A stretch of DNA of 63,998 nucleotides from Paracoccaceae bacterium (GTDB taxonomy: Bacteria > Pseudomonadota > Alphaproteobacteria > Rhodobacterales > Rhodobacteraceae). The first letter of the stretch is position 1, and each line of letters opens with the position of its first letter. Both the position numbers and the translations under genes were made by a program. The stretch is taken from positions 1-63,998 of the forward strand of contig JALEGX010000010.1 of NCBI GenBank assembly GCA_022763485.1, written 5' to 3'. Positions 1 to 7,887 of the stretch are shown here, piece by piece. The notes beneath the pieces were generated by a model. The model saw only the letters and a program-made list of their open reading frames with translations, did no database searches and was not told the DNA's origin.

Positions 1-67
1 ACCCGGGTTGCCGGCGGGCTTACCCCCCCCCTGCCCCCCCCGACCCCAGCTTTGCGGAGAAATGACA

Positions 68-475
68 ATGTACAGCAACATTTTGGTGCCGGTCTCTTTT
101 GAGGCCGATCGAGATGCGCATCAGGCGCTTGAAATCGCACAGGTCCTGCGAGGGGCAGGCGGCAAGATAACCGTTCTGCATGTGCTGGAGCATTTGCCAC
201 AATACGCCAGTGACCTGCTGCCCGAAGATCACATCGCGCAGGCCCGTGAAACGGTAGCCGAAAAGCTAGCCCCGCTGGTCGCCGGGATCGGGGATATTGC
301 GGTTGAGGTGGTGGAGGGGCATTCCGCCCGCACCATCGTCGATTTCGCCCAGGCCCATGCCAAGGACTGTATCGTCATCACCAGCCACCGTCCCGGCATG
401 CAGGACATGTTCCTGGGATCTACCGCTGCCCGTGTGGTGCGCCACGCGCTTTGCGCGGTACATGTGGTGCGATAG
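68..475 (+). CDS. Universal stress protein, UspA family
   Basis: A protein of 135 residues, the usual length of a single-domain UspA protein. It opens with the family-typical strand YSNILVPVSF and ends with a Gly-rich stretch (GSTAARVVRHA) that matches the ATP-binding G-2X-G-9X-G(S/T) region of ATP-type Usp proteins. The start was placed at 68 and not at the ATG at 62, because the GGAG at 56-59 lies 8 nt from 68 but only 2 nt from 62. The family is cytoplasmic and linked to stress survival; no specific substrate can be read from the sequence. It stands alone, converging on the phosphodiesterase gene that ends at 516. Confidence 0.85.
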   Translation: MYSNILVPVSFEADRDAHQALEIAQVLRGAGGKITVLHVLEHLPQYASDLLPEDHIAQARETVAEKLAPLVAGIGDIAVEVVEGHSARTIVDFAQAHAKDCIVITSHRPGMQDMFLGSTAARVVRHALCAVHVVR

Positions 476-515
476 ACCCGTCAGGGATTTGCCCCGGGGC
501 GGCCGATGACTGCCC

Positions 516-1370
516 TCAGGCCTCCTGTTCCCCTTGGTGACGCATGTCCAACTGGTAGCGCACGGGATCTGCGTTTTCTGGGGCGTGCAGCATGAACCGC
601 GGCGAGCGATTGGCAAATTCATGCAGGTGGACGGTGACGCAGTCCTCATCCACCAGAACAACGCCATAGGCCGGCGGCTCCAGATTACCGGCGATTTCGG
701 TCGCGGCGCCGTTCAGGTCCAGTGCCACCTGATGGTTCAGGCCCCGCATGCAGGAGAAACTGATCCCGCGCCAGTTGCCAAAGATCGCCCGATGCACATG
801 ACCAAAGAACAGGTGCCTGATCCGGTGCGCATGTGGGGCGAGGACGTCGTAAAAGGCTTCGGCATCCTGCATCATGATGGCATCCATGCCCGCGATCCCG
901 ACCGGGAAGGGCGGGTGGTGCATGAACAGGAACACCGGCTCTTCGGTGGTCTCCAGACGGGAATGCAGCCAGCCCAGGCGCGCCGCGCAATATCCGCCTG
1001 CATGGGTGCCCGGGCTCTTGGTGTCCAGACACAGCCCAAGCCCCTGCGGCGTATCGAACATGTATTGCACAAACCCGCCCGCATCCCGCGCCACCGCGGG
1101 GAAGCTGGACGCAAAGGCGCCGGTGTCGTCGTGGTTGCCAACCATCAGGTAGAGCGGGACGGTCAGGCGGCTGATCTGGGCCTTGAACGCCTCATAGGCG
1201 TCGTCATCACCCCAATGGGTCATGTCACCGGTCACGATCACGAATTCTGCATCCGCATGTTCGGCGTTGATGCTGTCCACGGCCTGCGCCAGCCGCTGTG
1301 CGGGGTTGGCGCCATAGAGCAGCCGATCCCCGCCGATGACATGCGTGTCGGTCAGGTGGATGAATTTCAT
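516..1370 (-). CDS. Calcineurin-like metallophosphoesterase, GpdQ/CpdA type (second copy)
   Basis: A 284-residue class III phosphodiesterase with the full binuclear-metal motif set: D8-x-H10, GD49, GNH (N79, H80), a MHHPPFP block and a C-terminal GHVH. The combination of MHHPP-P and GHVH resembles glycerophosphodiesterase GpdQ and the cAMP phosphodiesterase CpdA. It lacks a signal peptide, so it should act in the cytoplasm. Its ATG overlaps the stop of the paralogue upstream by 4 nt (ATGA), so the two are translationally coupled. As the last gene of the ABC operon it probably hydrolyses an imported phosphodiester; a cyclic-nucleotide substrate is the alternative. It converges with the stress-protein gene across 40 bp that contain only a short GC palindrome near 491-500. 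Confidence 0.82.
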   Translation of the reverse strand: MKFIHLTDTHVIGGDRLLYGANPAQRLAQAVDSINAEHADAEFVIVTGDMTHWGDDDAYEAFKAQISRLTVPLYLMVGNHDDTGAFASSFPAVARDAGGFVQYMFDTPQGLGLCLDTKSPGTHAGGYCAARLGWLHSRLETTEEPVFLFMHHPPFPVGIAGMDAIMMQDAEAFYDVLAPHAHRIRHLFFGHVHRAIFGNWRGISFSCMRGLNHQVALDLNGAATEIAGNLEPPAYGVVLVDEDCVTVHLHEFANRSPRFMLHAPENADPVRYQLDMRHQGEQEA

Positions 1371-2197
1371 TCCGCCGCCTCAACCGGTTTGGCCCAGTCC
1401 TCCCATTCGGTTCCTGCGGTCAGCACCGGCCCGTCCCAGGCAAAGGGGATCTGGTGAATGATGGTGTCCTCGCCCTGGATCAGCAGCACGAAATAGGCCG
1501 GGTCCATGGGGGCACCTTTCAGCAGTTCGGTCTCTGCCAGATCCGGGATCGACTGGTTGCCGGTCGACGGGACCGAGGCGAATTGCACCCCCGCATAGTG
1601 ACCGTGGATCGGTGCGTGGACATGTCCGAAATGGATATAGTCGATCTTGTCGCTATGGACCCGGATCAGATCGAAGAACGCGGTTCGGTCCGGCTCGACC
1701 AGAGCGATCTTGTCCTCGGCAGGCAGCCCGACCGGCATCGGGTTGTGATGCAGAAAGATCCGCGCCCGCTGACAGGTGGCAAGCTCGGCCTCAAGCCAGC
1801 GGCGGCGCGCGGCACAGAAGTGCCCGGCGTGGGTCTGTGTCCCAACGCTGTCAAGATACAGGAACCGCGTGTCGCCAACGGTTTCGGCATGATTGACAAA
1901 GCCGTTGCTATCCACGGGATGGTCCGGAAAAACGGATAGGAAATTGGCGCGATCGTCGTGGTTGCCGATCATCAGACGAACGGGAATCGGGAAGCCGGCG
2001 ATGGCCTGTCGCAACGCTTCATACGCAGGTTTTTCACCCCAATGGGCCAGGTCACCGGTAAGGATGATCCGTGTGGCGTCTGCGTGGTGGGCCAGAACGT
2101 CGGCCAGGGCACGGCCAAACCGCGCGTGGGGGTCCAGCCCGCCCATTTCTTCGCCCGGATTGGTCAGGTGAATATCCGAAATATGTACGATCTTCAT
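1367..2197 (-). CDS. Calcineurin-like metallophosphoesterase, GpdQ/CpdA type (first copy)
   Basis: A 276-residue paralogue of the next gene, with metal ligands at the same places (D8, H10, GD49, N79, H80, HHNPMPVG, GHVH). The two proteins align almost without gaps at the N terminus but differ in the substrate-side loop (HHNPMP here, HHPPFP in the other), which points to divergence in substrate preference after duplication. No signal peptide is present. The gene lies 62 bp downstream of the binding-protein gene, separated by a hairpin, and overlaps the second copy by 4 nt. Family knowledge supports phosphodiesterase activity; glycerophosphodiester-type substrates are inferred from the transporter upstream. 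Confidence 0.82.
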   Translation of the reverse strand: MKIVHISDIHLTNPGEEMGGLDPHARFGRALADVLAHHADATRIILTGDLAHWGEKPAYEALRQAIAGFPIPVRLMIGNHDDRANFLSVFPDHPVDSNGFVNHAETVGDTRFLYLDSVGTQTHAGHFCAARRRWLEAELATCQRARIFLHHNPMPVGLPAEDKIALVEPDRTAFFDLIRVHSDKIDYIHFGHVHAPIHGHYAGVQFASVPSTGNQSIPDLAETELLKGAPMDPAYFVLLIQGEDTIIHQIPFAWDGPVLTAGTEWEDWAKPVEAAE

Positions 2198-2222
2198 GTG
2201 GTTGCTCTGCTCGAAAAGGGGT

Positions 2223-2248
2223 GGTCGCGCGCAGCGCTACGCGCGACC
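2223..2248 (-). terminator. Intercistronic hairpin after the binding-protein gene
   Basis: A perfect 9-bp inverted repeat (GGTCGCGCG / CGCGCGACC) with an 8-nt loop sits between the binding-protein stop and the first phosphodiesterase. On the minus strand it is followed only by CCCCTTTT after a few bases, so it may attenuate or stabilise the mRNA and not end transcription fully. That would give less phosphodiesterase than binding protein. Confidence 0.5.
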
Positions 2249-2259
2249 GGATGTTATGA

Positions 2260-3507
2260 TCAGCCGTTCGGCAGCAGGTCTGCGACTTCCTCGACCAGCT
2301 CCTGCTGCAGCTCTTTCATGTCGGTTGCGTCGCCGGTGACGATGCGTTCGATACCGTCATAGATGACCTGAGTGATCGCCAGACCGTTGTCCCCCGGATA
2401 GGCCAGCCAGTCGCGCAGCAGCGGCAGCTGATCCACAGCGGTCTGCTTGTTCGGGTTCTGGTCATAGAAATCCGCCAGGATCACTTCGTTTGCGGCCTTG
2501 TTGGGCGGCATGTAACCGGTGGTCTTCGCCACTTCCGCGGCCCCTTCACCCGAGGTGATGTATTTCAGCCAGGTCCAGGCCGCTTCCTGCACCTTCGGAT
2601 CATCCGAAGTGGAGGTCAGCAGCGCCGCGTTGCCCCCTGCGGGCAGCCCCTTGGGGGTTTCGCCCATGCCCGGGAACGGACCGGTTTTCAGTTCGAAATC
2701 ACCCTGCGACCGCTCAACGGCACCCAGCGCGGAGGTGGACCAGAACATCATGCCGATTTCACCGGCCGAGAAGGACGACAGTGCCGATTTCCACTCGAGG
2801 TTCTGCATGTCGCACTTGGTAAAGATCTCCTGCATCTGCTCCAGAGCAGCCAACGCTTCGGGGCTGTCCAGGGTCACAACGCCCTTTTCGACGATCGCCT
2901 TGTCCTGCGACCACATCAGGGCCTGCATGAACCAGTTGCCGGTGATGTTCCAGCCCCAGAAGAGCGGGTTATCGACACCATTGGCCTTCATGGTTTCACA
3001 GGCGCTGATCACCTCATCCCAGGTGGTCGGCATTGCGTCGATGCCACCGGCCTTCAGGATGTCCATGTTGTAGTAGCCAACCGGCAGCGACACCGAGAAC
3101 GGCAGGCCGTGCACGTTTCCGCCGAAGGTGGACAGCGACAGCATCGCATCATGGTAGCCGTCCTTGGCGAAATCGGCTTCCTGCGCGATGAACGGTTCCA
3201 GCGACTGGGCGATGCCCTTTTCCACCAGGATCTGTTGGCGGTTCAGGCCCTGCATGGTCACGTCAGGCAGGTTGCCGGACACCGCTTCGCGCAGGATGGT
3301 GTTGGTGCCGTCTTCGTAGGATTCATAGGTCGCGCGGAACTTGATCTCGATATTCGGATGCGCCTCTTTGAAGGCAGGCATCATCGCTTCATAGGTCACG
3401 TCGAACAGGTGGCTGTAGGGGTAGGCGAATTCGACGGTGACTTTGTCTTCGGCCATCACGGCGCCGGCGGTCAGTGCCAAAGCCATTGCAGTCAGGGTGG
3501 TTTTCAT
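2260..3507 (-). CDS. ABC transporter substrate-binding protein, UgpB/MalE-like (cluster B, family 1)
   Basis: A 415-residue periplasmic binding protein. Start chosen at 3507: it follows AGGAAG at good spacing and gives a clean signal peptide (MKTTLTAMALALTAGAVMA, cleavage after AMA-type motif near residue 19). The longer reading frame upstream is rich in Arg/His and antisense-like. The body resembles UgpB: an N-terminal strand followed by FKEAHPNIEIKF, a hinge region with PVGYYN, and a C-terminal TTGYMPPNKAA that parallels the GYLPITKAA of E. coli UgpB. The Arg that UgpB uses near its C-terminal GLRLGN is not obvious here, so the ligand may be a relative of glycerol-3-phosphate and not that compound itself. 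It is the fourth gene of the ABC operon. Confidence 0.85.
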   Translation of the reverse strand: MKTTLTAMALALTAGAVMAEDKVTVEFAYPYSHLFDVTYEAMMPAFKEAHPNIEIKFRATYESYEDGTNTILREAVSGNLPDVTMQGLNRQQILVEKGIAQSLEPFIAQEADFAKDGYHDAMLSLSTFGGNVHGLPFSVSLPVGYYNMDILKAGGIDAMPTTWDEVISACETMKANGVDNPLFWGWNITGNWFMQALMWSQDKAIVEKGVVTLDSPEALAALEQMQEIFTKCDMQNLEWKSALSSFSAGEIGMMFWSTSALGAVERSQGDFELKTGPFPGMGETPKGLPAGGNAALLTSTSDDPKVQEAAWTWLKYITSGEGAAEVAKTTGYMPPNKAANEVILADFYDQNPNKQTAVDQLPLLRDWLAYPGDNGLAITQVIYDGIERIVTGDATDMKELQQELVEEVADLLPNG

Positions 3508-3590
3508 GGAAATCTTCCTCTCATTCCTGAAATGGAGCGCTTGTGTTTGGCGATGCACGCTCCGTGTTGATCCCGGACGGGATTTCGGGT

Positions 3591-3612
3591 GGGTGCGGGG
3601 CAACCCGCACCC
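3591..3612 (-). other. Strong intercistronic stem-loop upstream of the binding-protein gene
   Basis: GGGTGCGGG at 3591-3599 pairs perfectly with CCCGCACCC at 3604-3612 around a 4-nt loop. It lies in the 110-bp gap between the second permease and the binding-protein gene and has no T-tract. Such structures often protect or segment mRNA so that the binding protein is made in excess over the membrane parts; that role is inferred. Confidence 0.5.
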
Positions 3613-3617
3613 GAAAC

Positions 3618-4580
3618 TCATTTCATGCCGCTCAGGGTGATCCCTTCGATGAAGCGCTTCTGCGCCAGCAGGAACGCCACGATCAGCGGCATGACGATGA
3701 CCGTGGCCGTGGCCATCATCGGACCAAAGAACGATCCGTCGCCGTCCCCCTTGAACTCCCGCAGGCCAAGGGGAGGCGTGAACAGATCGCGGTTGCCGGT
3801 GACGACGATGCGGGGCCAGAAGTAGTCGTTCCAATGCGCCACGACGCTGAAGATCGCAAAGGCCAGCAACGCGGGGATTGCCGTTGGCAGCATGACGCGC
3901 CAGACGATGGCGAATTCGCCCATGCCATCCATGCGCGCCGCGTCGATCAGGTCATCGGGCACCGTCATGAAGAACTGGCGCATCAGGAAGATGCCGAAAA
4001 CGCTGATCGTCCAGGGCACCACAAGTGCCGCGTAGGTATTGGTCAGTCCCAGCTTCGCCAGCATGATGTATAGCGGCAGGGCAATGGCATGGACGGGGAT
4101 CAGCAGGCAGAACAGCACCAGCCCGAACACCGCTTCCCGGCCCCAGAACTTGAGCTTGGCCAGCGCATAGGCAGCAGGCAGTGCAACAACCACCTGGATC
4201 AGAAAGATCGATGCGGTGACGATCACACCGTTCAGCAGATACCGCAGCAGCGGCGCCTCGGTGAAGGCTTTGGTGTAGTTGAAGACGACCGGGCGCATGG
4301 AGCAGTCGGCCTCGGCAGCGGAGACCAGCGCATCGCGGATCTCACTATCGCTCAGACCGGGATAATCCGGCGCGGCGGCGGCGATGTCATCGCGGCTGGG
4401 ATCGCGCAGCTTCACGCAGCGTTCGTCGACCATCATCTCCTGCCGCCCAAAGAACCCGCCTTCGCCGCGGTCGATTTCGCCCGGGGATTTGAACGAATAG
4501 CTGACCATCATGTAGAACGGCGCAATGACGACGATCACGCCAAGCATCAGGATCAGATGTTTCCACCAGTCACGGGTCAT
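3618..4580 (-). CDS. ABC transporter permease, UgpE/MalG-like, with periplasmic loop insertion
   Basis: A 320-residue inner-membrane permease of the CUT1 type, with about six membrane segments and the EAA loop (DAARMDGMGEFAIVWRVMLP) that docks on the ATPase. Start placed at 4580 (MTRDWWKHLIL), where the ATG shares one base with the stop of the preceding permease (TGATG). Unlike ordinary UgpE/MalG proteins, the periplasmic loop after the first membrane segment is extended by roughly 45-50 residues (about residues 38-95), is acidic and carries a cysteine pair (C55, C93). It forms the channel together with the adjacent permease. Confidence 0.87.
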   Translation of the reverse strand: MTRDWWKHLILMLGVIVVIAPFYMMVSYSFKSPGEIDRGEGGFFGRQEMMVDERCVKLRDPSRDDIAAAAPDYPGLSDSEIRDALVSAAEADCSMRPVVFNYTKAFTEAPLLRYLLNGVIVTASIFLIQVVVALPAAYALAKLKFWGREAVFGLVLFCLLIPVHAIALPLYIMLAKLGLTNTYAALVVPWTISVFGIFLMRQFFMTVPDDLIDAARMDGMGEFAIVWRVMLPTAIPALLAFAIFSVVAHWNDYFWPRIVVTGNRDLFTPPLGLREFKGDGDGSFFGPMMATATVIVMPLIVAFLLAQKRFIEGITLSGMK

Positions 4581-5560
4581 CAGTAATGCACCTTTCGTTC
4601 CACCAGCCAGCGCTGGATCAGGGTGAGAAACATCACGAAGGCCAGGAACAGCATGGTTATCGCCGAACCTATCCCGATCAGGTTCTGCTGCACGCCTTTC
4701 TCGAAGATTGCGAACATCATCACGTAGGTGGATTTGTTCGGCCCGCCGCCCTGGGGCCAGAAAGCTTCGATCGTGTCGAACACCTGGAAGGCGCGGATGC
4801 AGGTGATGGTGACAACAAAGACGGTCGTCGGTCCCAGTGCGGGCCAGGTCACCAGCCGGAAGCGGTCCCATCCTGATTTCGCCCCGTCCATTTCGGCGGC
4901 GTGATACAGTTCGCGATGCACGCTGGTCAGGCCCGCAAGATAGAGCACCATGTTGAACCCGAACCCCTGCCAGATGCCGATGAAGCAGATCACCCAGATG
5001 GCGTATCGCTTGTCACCCAGCCAGACGGGAAAGCGTTCGGCACAGCCGTTGGCCATGAACGGCCAGACCGTTTCCAGAACCGTGCCACAGCCCATCTCCA
5101 GCGTGCGGTTGATCATCCCGATCGACGGATGCAGCATGAATTCCCAGGCAATCGCCATCGCCAGCAGCGTGGCCATGACCGGCAGGAAATAGATCGTCTT
5201 GTACAGCTCGCGGAACCGGCCCAGCGAATTGATCAGCAGGGCCGCCCCAAGCCCGAGCCCGACCGAGATCGGAACCACGGTGACCACATAGGTCAGCGTC
5301 GCGACGAACATCTTTTCATAGGTCGAGCGGGTGAACAGCCGCTCGTAGTTGCGGGTTCCGATCCAGTCAAATCCGGTGTTGCCCAGCGAATAGTTGGTGA
5401 AGGACAGCACCCCGGCAATGACCACCGGGGCCAGCAGGATGACCACCATCAGCAGCAGCGCCGGGGCGGTCAGAAACCAGGCGGTGCGCCGTTCTTCGGC
5501 GGCCCTGCCCAGGCTGGTCTTTGGTGCGGCGCCTGGTGATGAAGTTTCGACAACCGCCAT
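4580..5560 (-). CDS. ABC transporter permease, UgpA/MalF-like
   Basis: A 326-residue permease with about six membrane segments and an EAA-type loop near the C terminus (AAEMDGAKSGWDRFRLVTWP). The start at 5560 was preferred because the ATPase gene stops at 5562, leaving a 1-nt gap; earlier in-frame ATGs would run deep into that gene. A periplasmic loop around residues 150-180 is longer than in E. coli UgpA and holds a cysteine pair (C158, C173), parallel to the pair in the partner permease. Family knowledge: it pairs with the UgpE-like protein to form the translocation pathway of a carbohydrate- or polyol-phosphate-type importer. Confidence 0.87.
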   Translation of the reverse strand: MAVVETSSPGAAPKTSLGRAAEERRTAWFLTAPALLLMVVILLAPVVIAGVLSFTNYSLGNTGFDWIGTRNYERLFTRSTYEKMFVATLTYVVTVVPISVGLGLGAALLINSLGRFRELYKTIYFLPVMATLLAMAIAWEFMLHPSIGMINRTLEMGCGTVLETVWPFMANGCAERFPVWLGDKRYAIWVICFIGIWQGFGFNMVLYLAGLTSVHRELYHAAEMDGAKSGWDRFRLVTWPALGPTTVFVVTITCIRAFQVFDTIEAFWPQGGGPNKSTYVMMFAIFEKGVQQNLIGIGSAITMLFLAFVMFLTLIQRWLVERKVHY

Positions 5561-5561
5561 C

Positions 5562-6719
5562 TCAGGCCACCTCTGCTTTGCTGAGCCCAACCTTGGCAAC
5601 GGTCCGGACGCGCGCGCCATCGGCGTCAAAGATCAGCGCATTCCCGGCCTCGAAATCCAGTCCAACGGCGGCGCCCAGCCCAAGCGCGCGGCGCTGATGC
5701 GGCGTGGCCCGCAGGGTCACGCGCTGCGCCTGATCCTGAAGTTCGATTTGCACGAACATTTCGGACCCCAGGTTTTCGCTATGCACGACATGGCCGCGCA
5801 ATGGGGCCTGTTCGCCCGCCAGCCGCAGGGCTTCGGGACGCAGACCCAGCGAGGCCACGCCTTTGCCGCGCCCGGGCAGGGCAAGGTCCAGCAGACGACC
5901 GGCCAAGACAAGCTGGCCGTCCTCATCCACTTCAACCGGCAGGATATTGATCTTTGGTGAGCCGATGAATTCCGCAACTTCGATGCGGTCGGGATCGTCA
6001 TAGACGACCTCGGGTGAGGCGCATTGCAGGATGCGCCCGCCCATCATGACCGCGATCCGGTCGGACATCGTCATCGCTTCGACCTGGTCATGGGTAACAT
6101 AGATGAAGGTCGCGGCCAGCCGCCGGTGCAGTTGCGCAATCTCGGCGCGGGTTTGCACGCGCAGCTTGGCATCCAGGTTGGACAGCGGTTCATCCAGCAG
6201 GAACGCGGACGGTTCACGCACAAGCGCGCGGCCCAGTGCGACCCGCTGGCGCTGACCGCCAGAAAGCTGTCCGGGCTTGCGGTCCAGTAGATGTGCAATC
6301 TCAAGCATCTGCGCCGCGTGCTCGACATCCTGCCCGATCTCATCCGCCATTGCGCGCGCGCCGGGCATGAGCCGCCCCACCACAGGCAGGCGTTGCAGGC
6401 CGTTCAAACGGCGCATCTTCAGCGGAACGGCGATGTTTTCACCAACGCTCAGATGGGGGTAAAGCGCATAAGACTGGAACACCATCGACAGGTTGCGATC
6501 TGCCGCCCTGTGCCCGGCCACCGATTGCCCGCCGATCCGGATATCGCCAGAGCTCTGGGCCTCCAGTCCCGCAATGATCCTAAGCAGCGTGGACTTGCCG
6601 CAGCCGGAGGGACCAACCAACGAGACGAACTCACCATCGGCAATATCAAGGGAGACCCCCTTGAGCACTTCGGTTTCGCCAAACCGCTTGGTGACATTCG
6701 CGATGCTCAGCTCTGCCAT
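5562..6719 (-). CDS. ABC transporter ATP-binding protein, UgpC/MalK-like
   Basis: A 385-residue ATPase with Walker A GPSGCGKST (36-44), signature LSGGQRQRVALGRAL, Walker B FLLDEPLSNLDAKL, the switch H in YVTHDQVEAMT, and a C-terminal TOBE-like regulatory region with the usual GLRPEAL motif. Between the Walker A and signature motifs there is a roughly 20-residue insertion (around NGLQRLPVVGRLMPGARAM) not seen in E. coli MalK. It is the first gene of the operon ATPase - permease - permease - binding protein - two phosphodiesterases, so transcription should begin in the 110-bp region shared with the divergent LysR gene. Confidence 0.9.
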   Translation of the reverse strand: MAELSIANVTKRFGETEVLKGVSLDIADGEFVSLVGPSGCGKSTLLRIIAGLEAQSSGDIRIGGQSVAGHRAADRNLSMVFQSYALYPHLSVGENIAVPLKMRRLNGLQRLPVVGRLMPGARAMADEIGQDVEHAAQMLEIAHLLDRKPGQLSGGQRQRVALGRALVREPSAFLLDEPLSNLDAKLRVQTRAEIAQLHRRLAATFIYVTHDQVEAMTMSDRIAVMMGGRILQCASPEVVYDDPDRIEVAEFIGSPKINILPVEVDEDGQLVLAGRLLDLALPGRGKGVASLGLRPEALRLAGEQAPLRGHVVHSENLGSEMFVQIELQDQAQRVTLRATPHQRRALGLGAAVGLDFEAGNALIFDADGARVRTVAKVGLSKAEVA

Positions 6720-6780
6720 CTGATTCCTCCTTGTGACAAGGCCGGTCTAGGCAGCAAAGCCATCACTTTTGTGACGTCAT

Positions 6781-6795
6781 ATTAGTGAGACTAAT
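6781..6795. promoter_or_regulatory. LysR-type T-N11-A dyad in the divergent promoter region
   Basis: ATTAGT-GAG-ACTAAT is a perfect inverted repeat that fits the LysR consensus T-N11-A. It lies 61 bp upstream of the ABC ATPase start and 36 bp upstream of the LysR start, the standard place for autoregulation plus control of the divergent operon. A second palindrome, TGACGTCA, lies just beside it at 6772-6779. No convincing Pho box was found in the interval. Confidence 0.6.
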
Positions 6796-6830
6796 GTCGG
6801 GTATTGCCTCGCTCAAAATGGAGCGATCCC

Positions 6831-7706
6831 ATGCGAGCCAACCATCACCAGTTCGTGGCCTTTGCCTATGTCGTGCGCGAAGGCAGTTTCTCAGCGGCGG
6901 CCGCCCGGCTTGGGGTCACCCAATCCGCGGTCACTCAGCATGTGAGCAAGTTGGAAAAGCAGGTCGGATCACAGCTGTTGTTGCGCAACCGGGATGGCAT
7001 TTCCCTGACCCGAACGGGTCAGGAATTCTATGATCTGGCGGATCGTCTGGTGGCGCTGGATGCCGAAATCAACGAGCGTCTGGAAGGCTTCGAGGCCATG
7101 GCCCGTGGCCACATTAAGATCATCGCCAATGCGCCGCTTCCAGCCTTGCGGGCGATCAGCCTGTTTCGCCAGGCCTATCCCGACGTGGAAATCGACTTCG
7201 CCCTTTACGGCTGGACCACGGCAACCAATCTGTTGCGCGAACGACGTGCCGATGTCGGCCTGATCACTGATCCGCCCCGGTCGGATGACTGGGAACGTGT
7301 CCTGGTCCAAAGTGCGCAATACGTGGCCTACCTGCTGCCGACCTCCCCGCTTGCTAACCGTGAGCTGCTGCATTTCAAGGACTTGCAGAAGGAAACCATC
7401 ATTCTGCCCGAAGCGGGATCCTTGACGGAACGGGTGGTGCGCGAAGCCCAGAAGGACAGTGGGATCTGGTTCCCCCGAACCATCAAGATGACCACCTTCC
7501 CGCTGATGTGCGAGGCTGTTCTGCAAGGGGCCGGGATCGCCATCTTTCTGGGCAAGAGTGGCCTGATTTCCCAAGGGCTGATCGAAGTGCCGATTGCCGA
7601 GCTTTCCAAGCAGCATGAAACGGCGGTCGTCGCCCCGAAGGACCGCGCGAAGCTGCGCCTTGTGAAAGCCTTCATCGAAATCGCATCTTCGTCAGATTTT
7701 CGCTGA
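6831..7706 (+). CDS. LysR-family transcriptional regulator
   Basis: A 291-residue regulator with an N-terminal winged helix-turn-helix (about residues 5-65, with the classic run SFSAAAARLGVTQSAVTQHV) and a two-lobed effector-binding domain. The start at 6831 has GGAG seven bases upstream; the in-frame ATG at 6804 does not. It is divergent from the ABC/phosphodiesterase operon across 111 bp that hold a T-N11-A dyad, so it most likely controls that operon in response to its substrate or a product. The ligand is unknown. Confidence 0.85.
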   Translation: MRANHHQFVAFAYVVREGSFSAAAARLGVTQSAVTQHVSKLEKQVGSQLLLRNRDGISLTRTGQEFYDLADRLVALDAEINERLEGFEAMARGHIKIIANAPLPALRAISLFRQAYPDVEIDFALYGWTTATNLLRERRADVGLITDPPRSDDWERVLVQSAQYVAYLLPTSPLANRELLHFKDLQKETIILPEAGSLTERVVREAQKDSGIWFPRTIKMTTFPLMCEAVLQGAGIAIFLGKSGLISQGLIEVPIAELSKQHETAVVAPKDRAKLRLVKAFIEIASSSDFR

Positions 7707-7887
7707 ACCCGGACGGGCATACGCATCTGTAACCAGGGAGCACCAAAGAAACAGCACGGACCTGACGTCACTCAAGTCAGGCTCGGACAGATCCGCATAA
7801 GCCCTGAAGTCAGAGAAACTATTGCCTTGAGGGACAGACGCGGATTATGCCTGAAAGCCACTACTTTTCCGGAAGGCCCGACGCCAG

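Noticed and set aside
6720-6830. Pho box in front of the ABC operon
   Set aside because: No tandem CTGTCAT-like heptamers were found; the palindromes fit LysR-type control better.
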